64,000 nt of DNA, taken from contig JAGAOO010000083.1 of the NCBI GenBank assembly GCA_017623675.1, positions 28,714-92,713 on the forward strand, written 5' to 3'. Numbering within the stretch: the stretch's first letter is position 1; each line of letters starts with the position of its first letter. This DNA comes from Lachnospiraceae bacterium. Its GTDB lineage: Bacteria > Bacillota > Clostridia > Lachnospirales > Lachnospiraceae. Shown in pieces: positions 17,626 to 26,235 of this stretch. A model generated the notes under the pieces. The model saw nothing but the letters and a program-made list of their open reading frames with translations, did no database searches and had not been told where the DNA came from. The translations under genes were made by a program, and so were the position numbers.

Positions 17626-19299
17626 TTGAAGCAAGATATGAATCGCAATGAAATGTTGAATATTCCAAGAATCCGGGCGGAGCATTTAGATGTTATTTAC
17701 TTTTATGAAAATTTAGTCACTGGCTTCCATTATATAGAAGAGAATCCATACATACCGAAACCAGTTATGAAAAGTCAGAATTTTTTGTTAGAGATGTATA
17801 ATGGCGGCTGGGTAGAATCGGAGGATCAGGGAAAGATCATTAACTTGTATGAACGGTTGAAGCAGGGAACAAAAGAGCCGATACATATGCGGGAATTATC
17901 GGCTGAAGTTCATGTGAATAGTGAGGAATACCCGGTTGAACTGGTTTCAATTGTCTGTTACCTGGATTTAAATGAGAAAGGCTTGATTCAGTCATATGTT
18001 GGAAAGGTAAAAGCACTTCGGGGAAAAGAACTGGAAGATAGAGAAATTCTCAGAACATTTACCAATGATAAGAATCCGGCTATCTTTATCAATCGAATTG
18101 CCCGATTTATGGCAAAAGCACCGGAGAGGCAGTATGCTTTTATTCAATTTGATATTCGCAAATTCCGGTATATTAATGAAACCTACGGAAGTGATAAAGG
18201 CGATGAGATTCTACAGTATATATTAGATACCTTGAAGGTGATGTGTGATGAAGAACACATTTACAGCCGATTGTCTGCGGATTTATTCCAGATTGTAACA
18301 TTATATAATAGCAAAGAGGAGATTCTGGAATTCATTGATACCATTGATGCACGTTTGCATCGATGTGGCGATGTACGATTTAATATGTCATATGGTGTAA
18401 GTATAGCACCCGGAACGACAAAGGAATTCCGAAAGCATGGGGATGAAGCAGGGCTGGCAAGAGTTATAAGTAAGACATCCGTTATAAAAAGAGCTGTCTT
18501 CTATGAAGATACACAGAAAAACAATGTAATTACATCTGCAGCGATAGAGGAACTGGAAGATGAAGCTTTGAAGAACAGGGAATTTCAGGTTTATCTGCAA
18601 CCGAAATACCGCTATGATAAGTATAGGGCTATGATAGTAGGAGCAGAAGCATTGGTTCGGTGGATTGGAACTGATGGAAAGATAAAGTCACCGGCTGAGT
18701 TCATTCCGGTATTTGAGGAGAATGGTTTTATTTTGAAGCTGGACCAGTATATGTGGGAAGAAGTTTGTAAGATTATCCGACACTGGATAGATGCGGGAAA
18801 AACACCGGTGCCGATTTCTGTAAATGTATCCAGAACCTATTTAAAGAAGTTTGATGCAGTAGGTTATATTAAAAATCTGGTGGATACCTATCAGATACCG
18901 ATTGAACTGTTAGAACTGGAAATCACGGAAACCACAGAAAGTGAAGAAACTATCGCTTACGCCAATGGGTTCAAGGATGCCGGTTTTACTTTAATGATGG
19001 ACGACTTTGGTTCCGGTTATTCCTCATTAAGCATGTTGAAGGATACACCTTTTGATGTATTAAAGATGGATCGGTTTTTCTTAGATGAATGTCTGGAAAA
19101 TGAGAATGGAAAAACCATTGTATCCCATGTAATCTCTATGACGAATGATTTAGGACTGGATATTGTGGCAGAAGGAGTGGAGACAAAGGAAATGGCAGAT
19201 TTTCTGTATGATAATGGCTGTGATGTCTCACAGGGATATTATTTTTCAAAACCGATTCCGGTAAAGGAATTTGAGGAGTTATGGGAGAATAGGAAATAA
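17626..19299 (+). CDS. GGDEF-EAL protein, likely cyclic di-GMP phosphodiesterase
   Basis: The 557-residue protein has an N-terminal PAS-like or unknown region (about 1-135), a GGDEF domain (about 140-295) and an EAL domain (about 300-557). The position of the GGDEF signature reads RLSADLFQIV, so the diguanylate cyclase site is degenerate. The EAL domain is intact: GAEALVRW, LEITETTES, DDFGSGYSSL, KMDRFF and VAEGVET are all present. It should therefore break down cyclic di-GMP, the GGDEF part perhaps binding GTP as a regulator. No membrane segment is seen. TTG 17626 is used because AGAGGGTG lies just upstream; ATG 17638 is an alternative. Confidence 0.88.
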   Translation: MKQDMNRNEMLNIPRIRAEHLDVIYFYENLVTGFHYIEENPYIPKPVMKSQNFLLEMYNGGWVESEDQGKIINLYERLKQGTKEPIHMRELSAEVHVNSEEYPVELVSIVCYLDLNEKGLIQSYVGKVKALRGKELEDREILRTFTNDKNPAIFINRIARFMAKAPERQYAFIQFDIRKFRYINETYGSDKGDEILQYILDTLKVMCDEEHIYSRLSADLFQIVTLYNSKEEILEFIDTIDARLHRCGDVRFNMSYGVSIAPGTTKEFRKHGDEAGLARVISKTSVIKRAVFYEDTQKNNVITSAAIEELEDEALKNREFQVYLQPKYRYDKYRAMIVGAEALVRWIGTDGKIKSPAEFIPVFEENGFILKLDQYMWEEVCKIIRHWIDAGKTPVPISVNVSRTYLKKFDAVGYIKNLVDTYQIPIELLELEITETTESEETIAYANGFKDAGFTLMMDDFGSGYSSLSMLKDTPFDVLKMDRFFLDECLENENGKTIVSHVISMTNDLGLDIVAEGVETKEMADFLYDNGCDVSQGYYFSKPIPVKEFEELWENRK

Positions 19300-19389
19300 G
19301 CCTTTTGTCTACCGTAGTCTACCGATTCAGACAGCAGATAAAAAACGGGAAACCATTGAAAAATCAAGGTTTCCCACAAAAAATAAAAG

Positions 19390-19462
19390 AGCGCGAGACG
19401 GGACTCGAACCCGCGACCCCGACCTTGGCAAGGTCGTGCTCCACCAACTGAGCCACTCGCGC
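19390..19462 (-). tRNA. tRNA-Gly (GCC)
   Basis: A full cloverleaf on the minus strand: acceptor GCGCGAG / CTCGCGC, T-loop GGTTCGAGTCC and anticodon loop TTGCCAA giving anticodon GCC. The discriminator base is U, as usual for glycine. CCA is not encoded. Confidence 0.95.
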
Positions 19463-19530
19463 ACATGTCTGACGACAAGTGATACTATAACATAAGATAA
19501 TATTGTTGTCAACTAAATTTTGAAAAAGAA

Positions 19531-19603
19531 AAGCAGATAACGGGAATCGAACCCGCCTCTCCAGCTTGGGAAGCTAGCATTCTACCGATGAACTATATCT
19601 GCT
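19531..19603 (-). tRNA. tRNA-Gly (CCC)
   Basis: Acceptor AGCAGAT / ATCTGCT, T-loop GGTTCGATTCC, anticodon loop TTCCCAA giving anticodon CCC. It lies 68 bp upstream of the GCC gene on the same strand, so the two probably form one transcript. Confidence 0.93.
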
Positions 19604-19655
19604 GACAATATGGTAAGTGTACCATATTTTTGAAATGAATGAAAGGGCTTAATTC

Positions 19656-21002
19656 TTAAATCTTAAAAAACTGTATTGCAATTGTATAATAAAGCAATGT
19701 AGTACAAATATCTACAATTGTAGTAATTAATGGACCGGCCATGACAGCAGGGTCTAAATGAATCGCCTTTGCAATAATAGGCAATAAACAACCGATTAAC
19801 TTGGATAAGACAACCGTTGCAATGATAGATAGGGTCAATACAATAGCAAGAATCGGGTCATGATAGAAGATTAGGATTCTTGCACCGTTGATAACAGCAA
19901 GAATAGCACTGACAACAATGGCTATCCGAAATTCCTTCCACATAACTCTTAAAAAATCACTGGTTTTTATTTCACCTAATGCAAGACCACGAATCATCAG
20001 GGCGGAACTCTGGGAACCACAGTTACCACCGGTACCGGTAATCATCGGCATAAAGGAAACCAGAATTGGCAACGCACTGATTACAGCGTCAAACCGATTG
20101 ATAATGGCACCTGTAATGGCATTGCTTAACATTAAGATGATAAGCCAGACGATTCGGTTTTTTACCTGTGCAAATACACTGGTTTTGAAATACGAATCAT
20201 CACTTGGTGTCATAGCAGCCATGATGGAAATATCTTCTGTATTCTCTTCCTGAATAACGTCCATAGCATCATCGAAGGTGATAATACCGACTAAGCGTTC
20301 TTCGGCGTCCACAACAGGAAGTGCAAGAATATCGTATTTCTGGAATTGGTGTGCTACTACTTCTTTATCCTCTGAGGTATCAACAAAAATCAAGTTGGTT
20401 TCCATGATATCACAGATATGGGTATCATCTGTTGCTGTTAATAAATCTTTCACGGATACAATACCAATTAGTTTTCGTGCCTCTGTTACATAACAGGTAT
20501 AAATGGTCTCTTTATTCGGACCCACCTTTCGAATACGGGAGATAGCCTCTTTTACGGTTAAATCTTTGCTTAAATTAACGTATTCAATGGTCATCAGTGA
20601 TCCGGCACTATCTTCCGGATATTTGAGAATCTGATTGATGGCATTCCGGGACTGGGCATCGCAGTTTCGTAAAATACGATTGACTACATTTGCCGGCATC
20701 TCTTCAATCATGTCTACGGTATCATCAATAAAGGTCTGATCCAAAACCTCTCGTAATTCTTTGTCAGAGAATCCGTTGATTAGATTTTCCTGCATGTCAC
20801 TGTCCATGTAGGAAAAAGTATCAGCAGCCAGTTCCTTTGGCAGTAACCGATAAAGCAGTAATACATCCTTTTCTTCGAAATCGGTAAATAATTGGGCAAG
20901 GTCAGCGGGGTATTCGTTTGCTAAGGTCTCTCTTAATTTGCTGAATTTTTTTTGATTTAGGTATTCAGAAACCAGGTCATACAAAAGTGTTTTTTCATCC
21001 AT
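19656..21002 (-). CDS. mgtE: Magnesium transporter MgtE
   Basis: A 448-residue Mg2+ channel. It contains the N-terminal helical superfamily domain (about 1-130), two CBS domains that sense Mg2+ (about 135-255, with SAGSLMTIEYVNL and DILALPVVDAEERLVGIITFDDAMDVI in parts) and five C-terminal membrane helices (about 280-448) with the pore motif region FMPMITGTGGNCGSQSSALMIRGLALGEI, including GNCGSQSSA. The start has GGAGGGTG upstream. A promoter (TTGACA / TACTTT, 17-base spacer) is predicted at 21071-21099. I found no M-box riboswitch; control by the CBS domains is the family norm. Confidence 0.95.
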   Translation of the reverse strand: MDEKTLLYDLVSEYLNQKKFSKLRETLANEYPADLAQLFTDFEEKDVLLLYRLLPKELAADTFSYMDSDMQENLINGFSDKELREVLDQTFIDDTVDMIEEMPANVVNRILRNCDAQSRNAINQILKYPEDSAGSLMTIEYVNLSKDLTVKEAISRIRKVGPNKETIYTCYVTEARKLIGIVSVKDLLTATDDTHICDIMETNLIFVDTSEDKEVVAHQFQKYDILALPVVDAEERLVGIITFDDAMDVIQEENTEDISIMAAMTPSDDSYFKTSVFAQVKNRIVWLIILMLSNAITGAIINRFDAVISALPILVSFMPMITGTGGNCGSQSSALMIRGLALGEIKTSDFLRVMWKEFRIAIVVSAILAVINGARILIFYHDPILAIVLTLSIIATVVLSKLIGCLLPIIAKAIHLDPAVMAGPLITTIVDICTTLLYYTIAIQFFKI

Positions 21003-21070
21003 GTTTACACCCTCCTTGCCACATTTTTAGTAGAATATATAAGAAAAGAATTTATATACCAACAAATTTT

Positions 21071-21099
21071 AAAGTACACGTTTTATTAATATTTGTCAA
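21071..21099 (-). promoter_or_regulatory. Predicted sigma-A promoter of mgtE
   Basis: On the minus strand TTGACA (21099-21094) and TACTTT (21076-21071) with a 17-base spacer, about 70 bp before the mgtE start. Confidence 0.5.
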
Positions 21100-21139
21100 T
21101 GATTTGAGGGTTGAGTTTCAAGAAAAAAAGGAAATGAAC

Positions 21140-21168
21140 TTGTTTTTTATGAGATAGACTTGTATAGT
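21140..21168 (+). promoter_or_regulatory. Predicted sigma-A promoter of the MIF-like gene
   Basis: TTGTTT (21140-21145), 17 bases, TATAGT (21163-21168), 29 bases before the ATG; AAGGAG lies between. Confidence 0.55.
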
Positions 21169-21197
21169 AGAAGAAAAAGGATAAGGAGCGTATTCAT

Positions 21198-21539
21198 ATG
21201 CCATTTATTGATTCAAAAATAACATTACCGGTAACACCGGAACAAAAGGAAAACATTAAAAGCAGATTGGGAAAGGCAGTTTCCATTATTAATAAACCGG
21301 AATCTTTCTTGATGGTTGGAATTGAAGATAATTACGACTTGTATATGGGAGGTAATAAGCTGGAGAAGGGAGCTTATGTATCTGTAAGTTTATTTGGTAA
21401 TGCAACGTCTTCCGCATATGAAAAGATGACAGGAGAAATCTGCAAGATTTATGAAGAAGAGTTGGGAATTCCGGGGCAGGCTGTTTATGTCACCTATCAT
21501 GGTGTCAATGACTGGGGCTGGAACGGACGGAACTTCTAA
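21198..21539 (+). CDS. MIF-like tautomerase superfamily protein
   Basis: The 113-residue protein has the length and pattern of macrophage migration inhibitory factor and phenylpyruvate tautomerase. Proline 2, which becomes the catalytic N-terminal base after removal of methionine, is present (MPFIDSKI), as is the C-terminal NDWGWNGRNF, which matches the conserved GWN(G/N)xxF end of the family. The middle segment SFLMVGIEDN also fits. Members form homotrimers with keto-enol tautomerase activity. The natural substrate in bacteria is mostly unknown. It is a single gene with its own promoter, divergent from mgtE. Confidence 0.85.
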   Translation: MPFIDSKITLPVTPEQKENIKSRLGKAVSIINKPESFLMVGIEDNYDLYMGGNKLEKGAYVSVSLFGNATSSAYEKMTGEICKIYEEELGIPGQAVYVTYHGVNDWGWNGRNF

Positions 21540-21615
21540 TGGAAGTATTCTGTTTTTCTTTGGAAGAGTGTCATAAATGTGTTGAATGAAAGCAACAGAT
21601 ATATGGAGGACAGGA

Positions 21616-22908
21616 ATGAGAACATATATTAAAAACGGCAGAGTGATTAATCCGGCCACCAAACAGGATGCAATTTTGGATATTGCAATTGAAAATGAAC
21701 GAATTGTTGAGGTGGGAATGGATTTAATATCAAGAGGTAACTTGGCAGGAGCCGAAATTATTGACGCAGAAGGCTGTATGATAATGCCCGGTTTTGTAGA
21801 TTTGCATGTGCATTTTCGTGACCCCGGCTTAACCTATAAGGAGGATATCGAAACTGGGGCGAAGGCGGCAGCAAGAGGTGGTGTGACAACAGTATGTGCC
21901 ATGCCGAATACGAAGCCTGTGGTTGATTCCGTTGAAACCTTGGAATATATTCAGAATAAGGCAGAACGTACAGCACCAATTCATGTGGAACAGCTATCCG
22001 CCGTCACCAAGGGTCAGAATGGTACCGAACTTGTAGATATGAAGGCAATGGTAGAGCAGGGTGCGATTGGGTTTTCGGAAGATGGTAAAAGTGTGATGGA
22101 TGTTACCTTGTATGCAGAAGCCATGAAGCAGGCGGCAGAACTTGGAGCAGTTGTTATGGCACACTGCGAAGATAAGGCACTGGTACGTGGCGGTGTGTTG
22201 AATGAAGGAATTGCATCAAAGAGATTTGGCGTGCCGGGAATTACGAATTCAGTGGAGGATATCATTACGGCCAGAGATATTTTTCTGGCAAATGATTGTG
22301 GAACAAAGCTTCATCTTTGCCATTGTTCCACAGCAGGCAGTGTAGAATTGGTACGAATGGCAAAAAAGATGGGAATTTCGGTTACTGCAGAAGTATGTCC
22401 GCATCATTTTACCTTATGTGATGCAGATATTGATTGTGAGGATTCAAATTATAAAATGAATCCGCCTCTTCGAAGTGAAGCAGATGTACAAGCCTTAATC
22501 CGGGGCTTGCAGGATGGGACAATGGAAGTCATTTCAACGGATCATGCACCTCATAGTGCAGAAGAAAAAGCAAAGGGCTTTCTGGAAGCGCCCTTCGGTA
22601 TTGTTGGCTTGGAAACCAGTGCCTCTCTGACTTATACCGCTTTGGTTGCAACCGGAATTCTGACGCCGATGCAGATGGCAGAGAAGATGAGCTGGAATCC
22701 GGCAAAGGTAATCGGCATTGAGGAGGAACGAGGAAGTATTGAAGCCGGTAAGCTGGCAGATATTGTAATCTTCAATCCGGATATGGAATATGAAGTGGAC
22801 GTGAATGAATTTGCATCTAAGGGAAAGAATACTCCTTTTGCCGGAAAACTGTTGAAGGGAAGAGTTGTAAAGACAATCTGTCGGGGCAAGATTGTGTTTG
22901 CTTTATAG
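21616..22908 (+). CDS. pyrC: Dihydroorotase
   Basis: This 430-residue amidohydrolase closes carbamoyl-aspartate to dihydroorotate in pyrimidine synthesis. Metal ligands and substrate motifs are in place: HVHFRDPG, MPNTKPV, HCEDKAL, LHLCHCST and STDHAPHS. ATG 21616 follows GGAGGACAGG; an in-frame ATG at 21586 lacks a site. It is of the class I type (longer form) common in Firmicutes. The other pyr genes of the window, pyrF-K-D and pyrE, lie 6-12 kb downstream. Confidence 0.95.
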   Translation: MRTYIKNGRVINPATKQDAILDIAIENERIVEVGMDLISRGNLAGAEIIDAEGCMIMPGFVDLHVHFRDPGLTYKEDIETGAKAAARGGVTTVCAMPNTKPVVDSVETLEYIQNKAERTAPIHVEQLSAVTKGQNGTELVDMKAMVEQGAIGFSEDGKSVMDVTLYAEAMKQAAELGAVVMAHCEDKALVRGGVLNEGIASKRFGVPGITNSVEDIITARDIFLANDCGTKLHLCHCSTAGSVELVRMAKKMGISVTAEVCPHHFTLCDADIDCEDSNYKMNPPLRSEADVQALIRGLQDGTMEVISTDHAPHSAEEKAKGFLEAPFGIVGLETSASLTYTALVATGILTPMQMAEKMSWNPAKVIGIEEERGSIEAGKLADIVIFNPDMEYEVDVNEFASKGKNTPFAGKLLKGRVVKTICRGKIVFAL

Positions 22909-22952
22909 GGATACTGTGGGTTTGTAAATAATGAAAGAAATGAGGGATACAA

Positions 22953-24079
22953 ATGATGGAAGAAAATATTTTTTGTGAGAATGACGAAAGGGTTACAAAA
23001 ACGGCAGTAACAGTATTGAGATGGTTGATAATAGTATTTCCGCTTTTGATAATACTGTCACTGGTAGGGATTTTTCAGTCTAAGATTCAGAGTCTGATTA
23101 TAATGACGGTAGTTGCTCTTGTGGTTACCATGGGACCGACGCTTGCTTACAAGCTGCACGCACCAATTGGTGCAATGAAATACGTTACAACTATTGCTCT
23201 TGGCTGCTTGGTGGCACTGATGGCGACAGATTCCACCATTGGTATTTATATGACCTATGCATTGGCTATGGTGTTCAGTATTTTCTATTATGACAAAAAA
23301 TTCACTTTGCGGATTCCGTCTGTACTTCTATGGGAGAACTGAATCAGACGGTTGATGTGATTGTGGAAAATACGGAACAAATGATGGCAATTTCTCAGGA
23401 AACAACAGAGAAAATGCAGGGTTATATTGAATTGATGGAAAAGACAACCGGAGATATGCAGGTAATCGAGCAATCGGCATATCAGACAGAGCAATCTATT
23501 ACCAGTCTGGAGGAAGGCATGAAAGAAGTGTCAGAATTTGCAACCACCATTGCAAAGATTACCAGTCAGACGAACCTGCTAGCCTTGAATGCTTCCATTG
23601 AGGCGGCAAGGGCAGGAGAAATGGGAAGAGGATTTAGTGTTGTTGCAGAACAGGTCAAGGAATTGGCAGAGGATTCTAAGAATGCAAGTGACTCAATTTC
23701 GAATATTATAAATAAAATCTTTGCCCTGCTACAGGAAGTGCGAGTTGCTAATAAGGAAAATCTGGATAATATAACAGAAGGAATTGAAAAATTGCATGCT
23801 GCAGAAGATGAAGCACAAAGTCTGGGGAAATTGCAGGCAGAGTCTGGTGATAAGGCACGTATGGTTGCTGCGTCCAGTGAAGATACGGTTGAACATAGTG
23901 AACAGGTATTGCAGATGATAAAGCAAATGCAGGAACTATTGGAAAATACTTTGAATCAGGCAAATCAAATTGTACAGGAATCTGAAACCCAGAAGGGAGT
24001 AACAGGCGAAGTAGAAACTTCATTCCATCAGGTGAATGAAGTTTCAAGAAATCTTTTGGCAATTAGTAAGGTAGAATAA
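22953..24079 (+). pseudogene. Broken chemoreceptor: membrane part and signalling part in different frames
   Basis: The first frame (22953-23342) encodes about four membrane segments ending near [10 protein letters not shown], then runs into PSVLLWEN and stops. The second frame (open from 23294, first ATG 23330) encodes a complete MCP signalling domain with [18 protein letters not shown] and [18 protein letters not shown], and upstream of its ATG still reads ADSVCTS, which fits the end of a linker helix. The pieces meet within about 23303-23315 with no room for the HAMP/linker segment expected between them, so an internal deletion that also shifted the frame is the best explanation. A fragment starting at 23330 would be soluble. 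A terminator follows at 24102. Confidence 0.75.
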
Positions 24080-24101
24080 ATTTTTCGGGATTCTATAACA
24101 T

Positions 24102-24132
24102 GGCGTTGGAGTTTGAACTCTGACGCCTTTTT
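24102..24132 (+). terminator. Rho-independent terminator
   Basis: GGCGT and GAGTT pair with ACGCC and AACTC across a TG/TG internal mismatch, followed by TTTTTG. It ends the pyrC/chemoreceptor transcript. Confidence 0.8.
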
Positions 24133-24166
24133 GTTGCAAAAGTCCGACAAGGATTAAAAAAAGGTG

Positions 24167-24195
24167 TTGACAACTATTCTTGTCATATGTATAAT
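24167..24195 (+). promoter_or_regulatory. Strong sigma-A promoter of the XRE/DUF3169/CPBP operon
   Basis: TTGACA (24167-24172), exactly 17 bases, TATAAT (24190-24195): a full consensus promoter. A TGACA-N8-TGTCA dyad lies across the -35 and spacer. Confidence 0.85.
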
Positions 24196-24270
24196 GTGGC
24201 TATGATGGAATGACAAAGAAAGCTGTCAAAATGAAATTGAAACTTGTCAAATTGAATATCAAAGTTGTCA
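24168..24270 (+). promoter_or_regulatory. Array of TGACA/TGTCA operator-like repeats
   Basis: Two identical dyads TGACA-N8-TGTCA lie at 24168-24185 and 24211-24228, 43 bp apart. The TGTCA half then recurs at 24245 and 24266, each 21 bp from the last, about two helical turns. The flanking sequence also repeats (TGTCAAAATGAAATTGAAA and TGTCAAATTGAATATCAAA). The array covers the promoter and the leader of the XRE gene, so autoregulation is likely. Confidence 0.6.
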
Positions 24271-24295
24271 GATAGAGAATAGGAGATGATGGAAA

Positions 24296-24511
24296 TTGCC
24301 ATTGTATAATCGTTTAAAAGAATACCGTGCCAGATTGGGTGTGAATCAGCAGGAAATGGGTGCTTTGGTTGGGACTTCCAGACAGACTATAAGTCAGATT
24401 GAACGGGGGGACTATTCTCCATCCGTATCGTTAGCACTTAGAATTGCTAAAGTTTGTCAAGCACAGGTAGAGGACATTTTTCAATATGAGGAGGAACAGG
24501 AGAATGAGTGA
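24296..24511 (+). CDS. Small XRE-family regulator
   Basis: A 71-residue helix-turn-helix protein: RLGVNQQEMGALVGTSRQT and ISQIERGDYSPSVSLALRIA cover the DNA-binding domain, followed by an acidic tail. The start is TTG at 24296 with AGGAGATGATGG upstream; no in-frame ATG exists. It overlaps the next gene by 8 bases (translational coupling). Its probable operator is the TGTCA array in its own promoter. This regulator plus a DUF3169 membrane protein is a recurring pair in Firmicutes. Confidence 0.85.
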   Translation: MPLYNRLKEYRARLGVNQQEMGALVGTSRQTISQIERGDYSPSVSLALRIAKVCQAQVEDIFQYEEEQENE

Positions 24512-25277
24512 TAAAAAGAATAAAAAAATTATGGTAGGCTTTATTGCATCGTTAGCAGTCAGTTTGGTTTTAGGGTTTCTGTTTGGTATAATTTCCCGTA
24601 TCATCCAAAACAGTATACCTGATATGCAAATGTTTATTCTCCAAGTGAAAATTATAATGTCCTATGTGGTTCCAATTCTGTTTTTGATATTAAATCTGAC
24701 GCAGGCGGTTGTTGGCTCCATTTATATTAAAATAAGTAAAAAGCAGGCAGCGACTTGGGATGGAGAGGATGAGGAAGTAATTGAACAAATTGAAAAGAAA
24801 CTGAATGTTCCTATGATTCTGACAAATGCAATGCAGGTTTTGAACTTTGTCTTCTTCTCCGTCTGTATTTGTCTGGCGGAAACTGATGAACTGAGCAAGC
24901 TGATGCAGGATATAATAGGTAATGGTGCAATCGTACTTTTTATAGTCAGTTTTGTCATAGAGATGGTATTGCAGAAGCAGACAGTAGATTTGGAAAAACA
25001 ATTAAATCCGGAAAAGCAGGGAAATATATTCGATGTGAAATTCCAGGAAGTTTGGGTGAATAGTTGCGATGAAGCACAAAAACTGATGATTTATAAAGCC
25101 GGTTATCAGGCATTTAAGGTGACCAATTATACCTGTATGGGCGTATGGCTGCTCGCACTCATTGCACAGTTCATGTTTCAGACAGGAATCTTTCCGGTTA
25201 TATGCATTGGAATAATATGGATGGTACTGATTATGACATATTCAATTACAAGTTATAAACTAGAGATTAAAAAGTAG
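24504..25277 (+). CDS. DUF3169-like membrane protein
   Basis: A 257-residue protein with about six membrane segments in three pairs (roughly residues 9-30, 45-70, 105-125, 135-157, 195-215, 220-245). Between the second and third segment is a charged cytoplasmic region (WDGEDEEVIEQIEKKLN). The pattern and its neighbour, a small XRE regulator, fit DUF3169, a family without known biochemical role. The start is ATG 24504, with GGAGGAACAGGAG upstream; an ATG at 24486 would lack a site. Confidence 0.7.
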   Translation: MSDKKNKKIMVGFIASLAVSLVLGFLFGIISRIIQNSIPDMQMFILQVKIIMSYVVPILFLILNLTQAVVGSIYIKISKKQAATWDGEDEEVIEQIEKKLNVPMILTNAMQVLNFVFFSVCICLAETDELSKLMQDIIGNGAIVLFIVSFVIEMVLQKQTVDLEKQLNPEKQGNIFDVKFQEVWVNSCDEAQKLMIYKAGYQAFKVTNYTCMGVWLLALIAQFMFQTGIFPVICIGIIWMVLIMTYSITSYKLEIKK

Positions 25278-25341
25278 TAAAAGTAATAGTGAAAATGAAA
25301 TTATGAATACAAAATTAAGAAAAGCTAGGGAGGCATGTATT

Positions 25342-26235
25342 ATGAAGTTTTGGAAGAAGTTTGGTTGGTTTATGTTGGGCTTAACACCGATGGTGACAGT
25401 TTTCTTGTGGCAGATTCTGGTATCTGGTGTCGGTATGTTTATTTACTCTTTTATTGCAGAAATGCAGGCAAGTCAAACCGGAGCAGAGATTGTTTATGAT
25501 GACCTAATAGAGGGATTTCTAAGTGGTACACCATATGCAATTGTTATGTTTGTAACATATATTGGCTATCTGGTTATTTTTGGACTGTGGTACTGGTTGA
25601 TGTACTGTCGTAAGAAGCAGACGGGTGCATGGAAGCAGGTGTTAAAGCCACAAAGAATTGGTGGAATTATTGGTTGTGGATTTGCGGTACAGGTGACACT
25701 TTCTTTGGCATTAACTATCATGCTTCCTCTGTTTCCGAAAGCCATGGATTCCTATATGTCTGTGATGGAAGGGCTGGAAAACGAATCTGTATTTATGATT
25801 CTTTGTGTCTGTCTGCTGGCTCCAATCTGTGAAGAACTGATTTTCCGGGGATTAACCATGCGGACGATGGGGAAAGCATTCCCTTGGCAGGCGGCACTCA
25901 TCATACAGGCAGTACTGTTTGGCGTGTATCATATGAATCTTGTACAGGGAATTTATGCCATGTTACTGGGATTGTTATTCGGATATATTGCACATCGCTA
26001 TGGTTCTATTGTACCGGGAATCCTGTTGCATATGGCAGTTAATTCATTTAGTTACGTGATTGGTTATATTCTTCCGGAATCTTTGGAGGAACACACCGGT
26101 ATAATGATAGCAATTGCAATGGTTGGTTTAGCGGCAACCATAGGTTTTTATATCCTATTATTAAAGGGTGTGAAACCGCAGCCGAAGTTGGACGCAGTTA
26201 GCGAAGCAGAAGTTCAAAGTATTCCAGCCAATTAA
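25342..26235 (+). CDS. CPBP-family intramembrane metalloprotease
   Basis: This 297-residue membrane protein belongs to the CPBP (CAAX protease and bacteriocin-processing, Abi) family. Motif 1 EELIFRGLTMRTMG, with the two catalytic glutamates and the arginine, motif 2 FGVYHMNL with histidine, and motif 3 HMAVNS with histidine and asparagine are all present, so it should be active. ATG 25342 has GGGAGG 8 bases upstream. It forms the third gene after XRE and DUF3169. Family members process peptides, confer bacteriocin immunity or anchor-modify proteins; nothing here tells which. Its 3' end overlaps the convergent dipeptidase gene by 38 bp. Confidence 0.85.
   Translation: MKFWKKFGWFMLGLTPMVTVFLWQILVSGVGMFIYSFIAEMQASQTGAEIVYDDLIEGFLSGTPYAIVMFVTYIGYLVIFGLWYWLMYCRKKQTGAWKQVLKPQRIGGIIGCGFAVQVTLSLALTIMLPLFPKAMDSYMSVMEGLENESVFMILCVCLLAPICEELIFRGLTMRTMGKAFPWQAALIIQAVLFGVYHMNLVQGIYAMLLGLLFGYIAHRYGSIVPGILLHMAVNSFSYVIGYILPESLEEHTGIMIAIAMVGLAATIGFYILLLKGVKPQPKLDAVSEAEVQSIPAN

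Noticed and set aside
21003-21197. M-box Mg2+ riboswitch before mgtE
   Set aside because: The predicted promoter leaves a leader of about 65 bases with no long hairpins, too short for an M-box.
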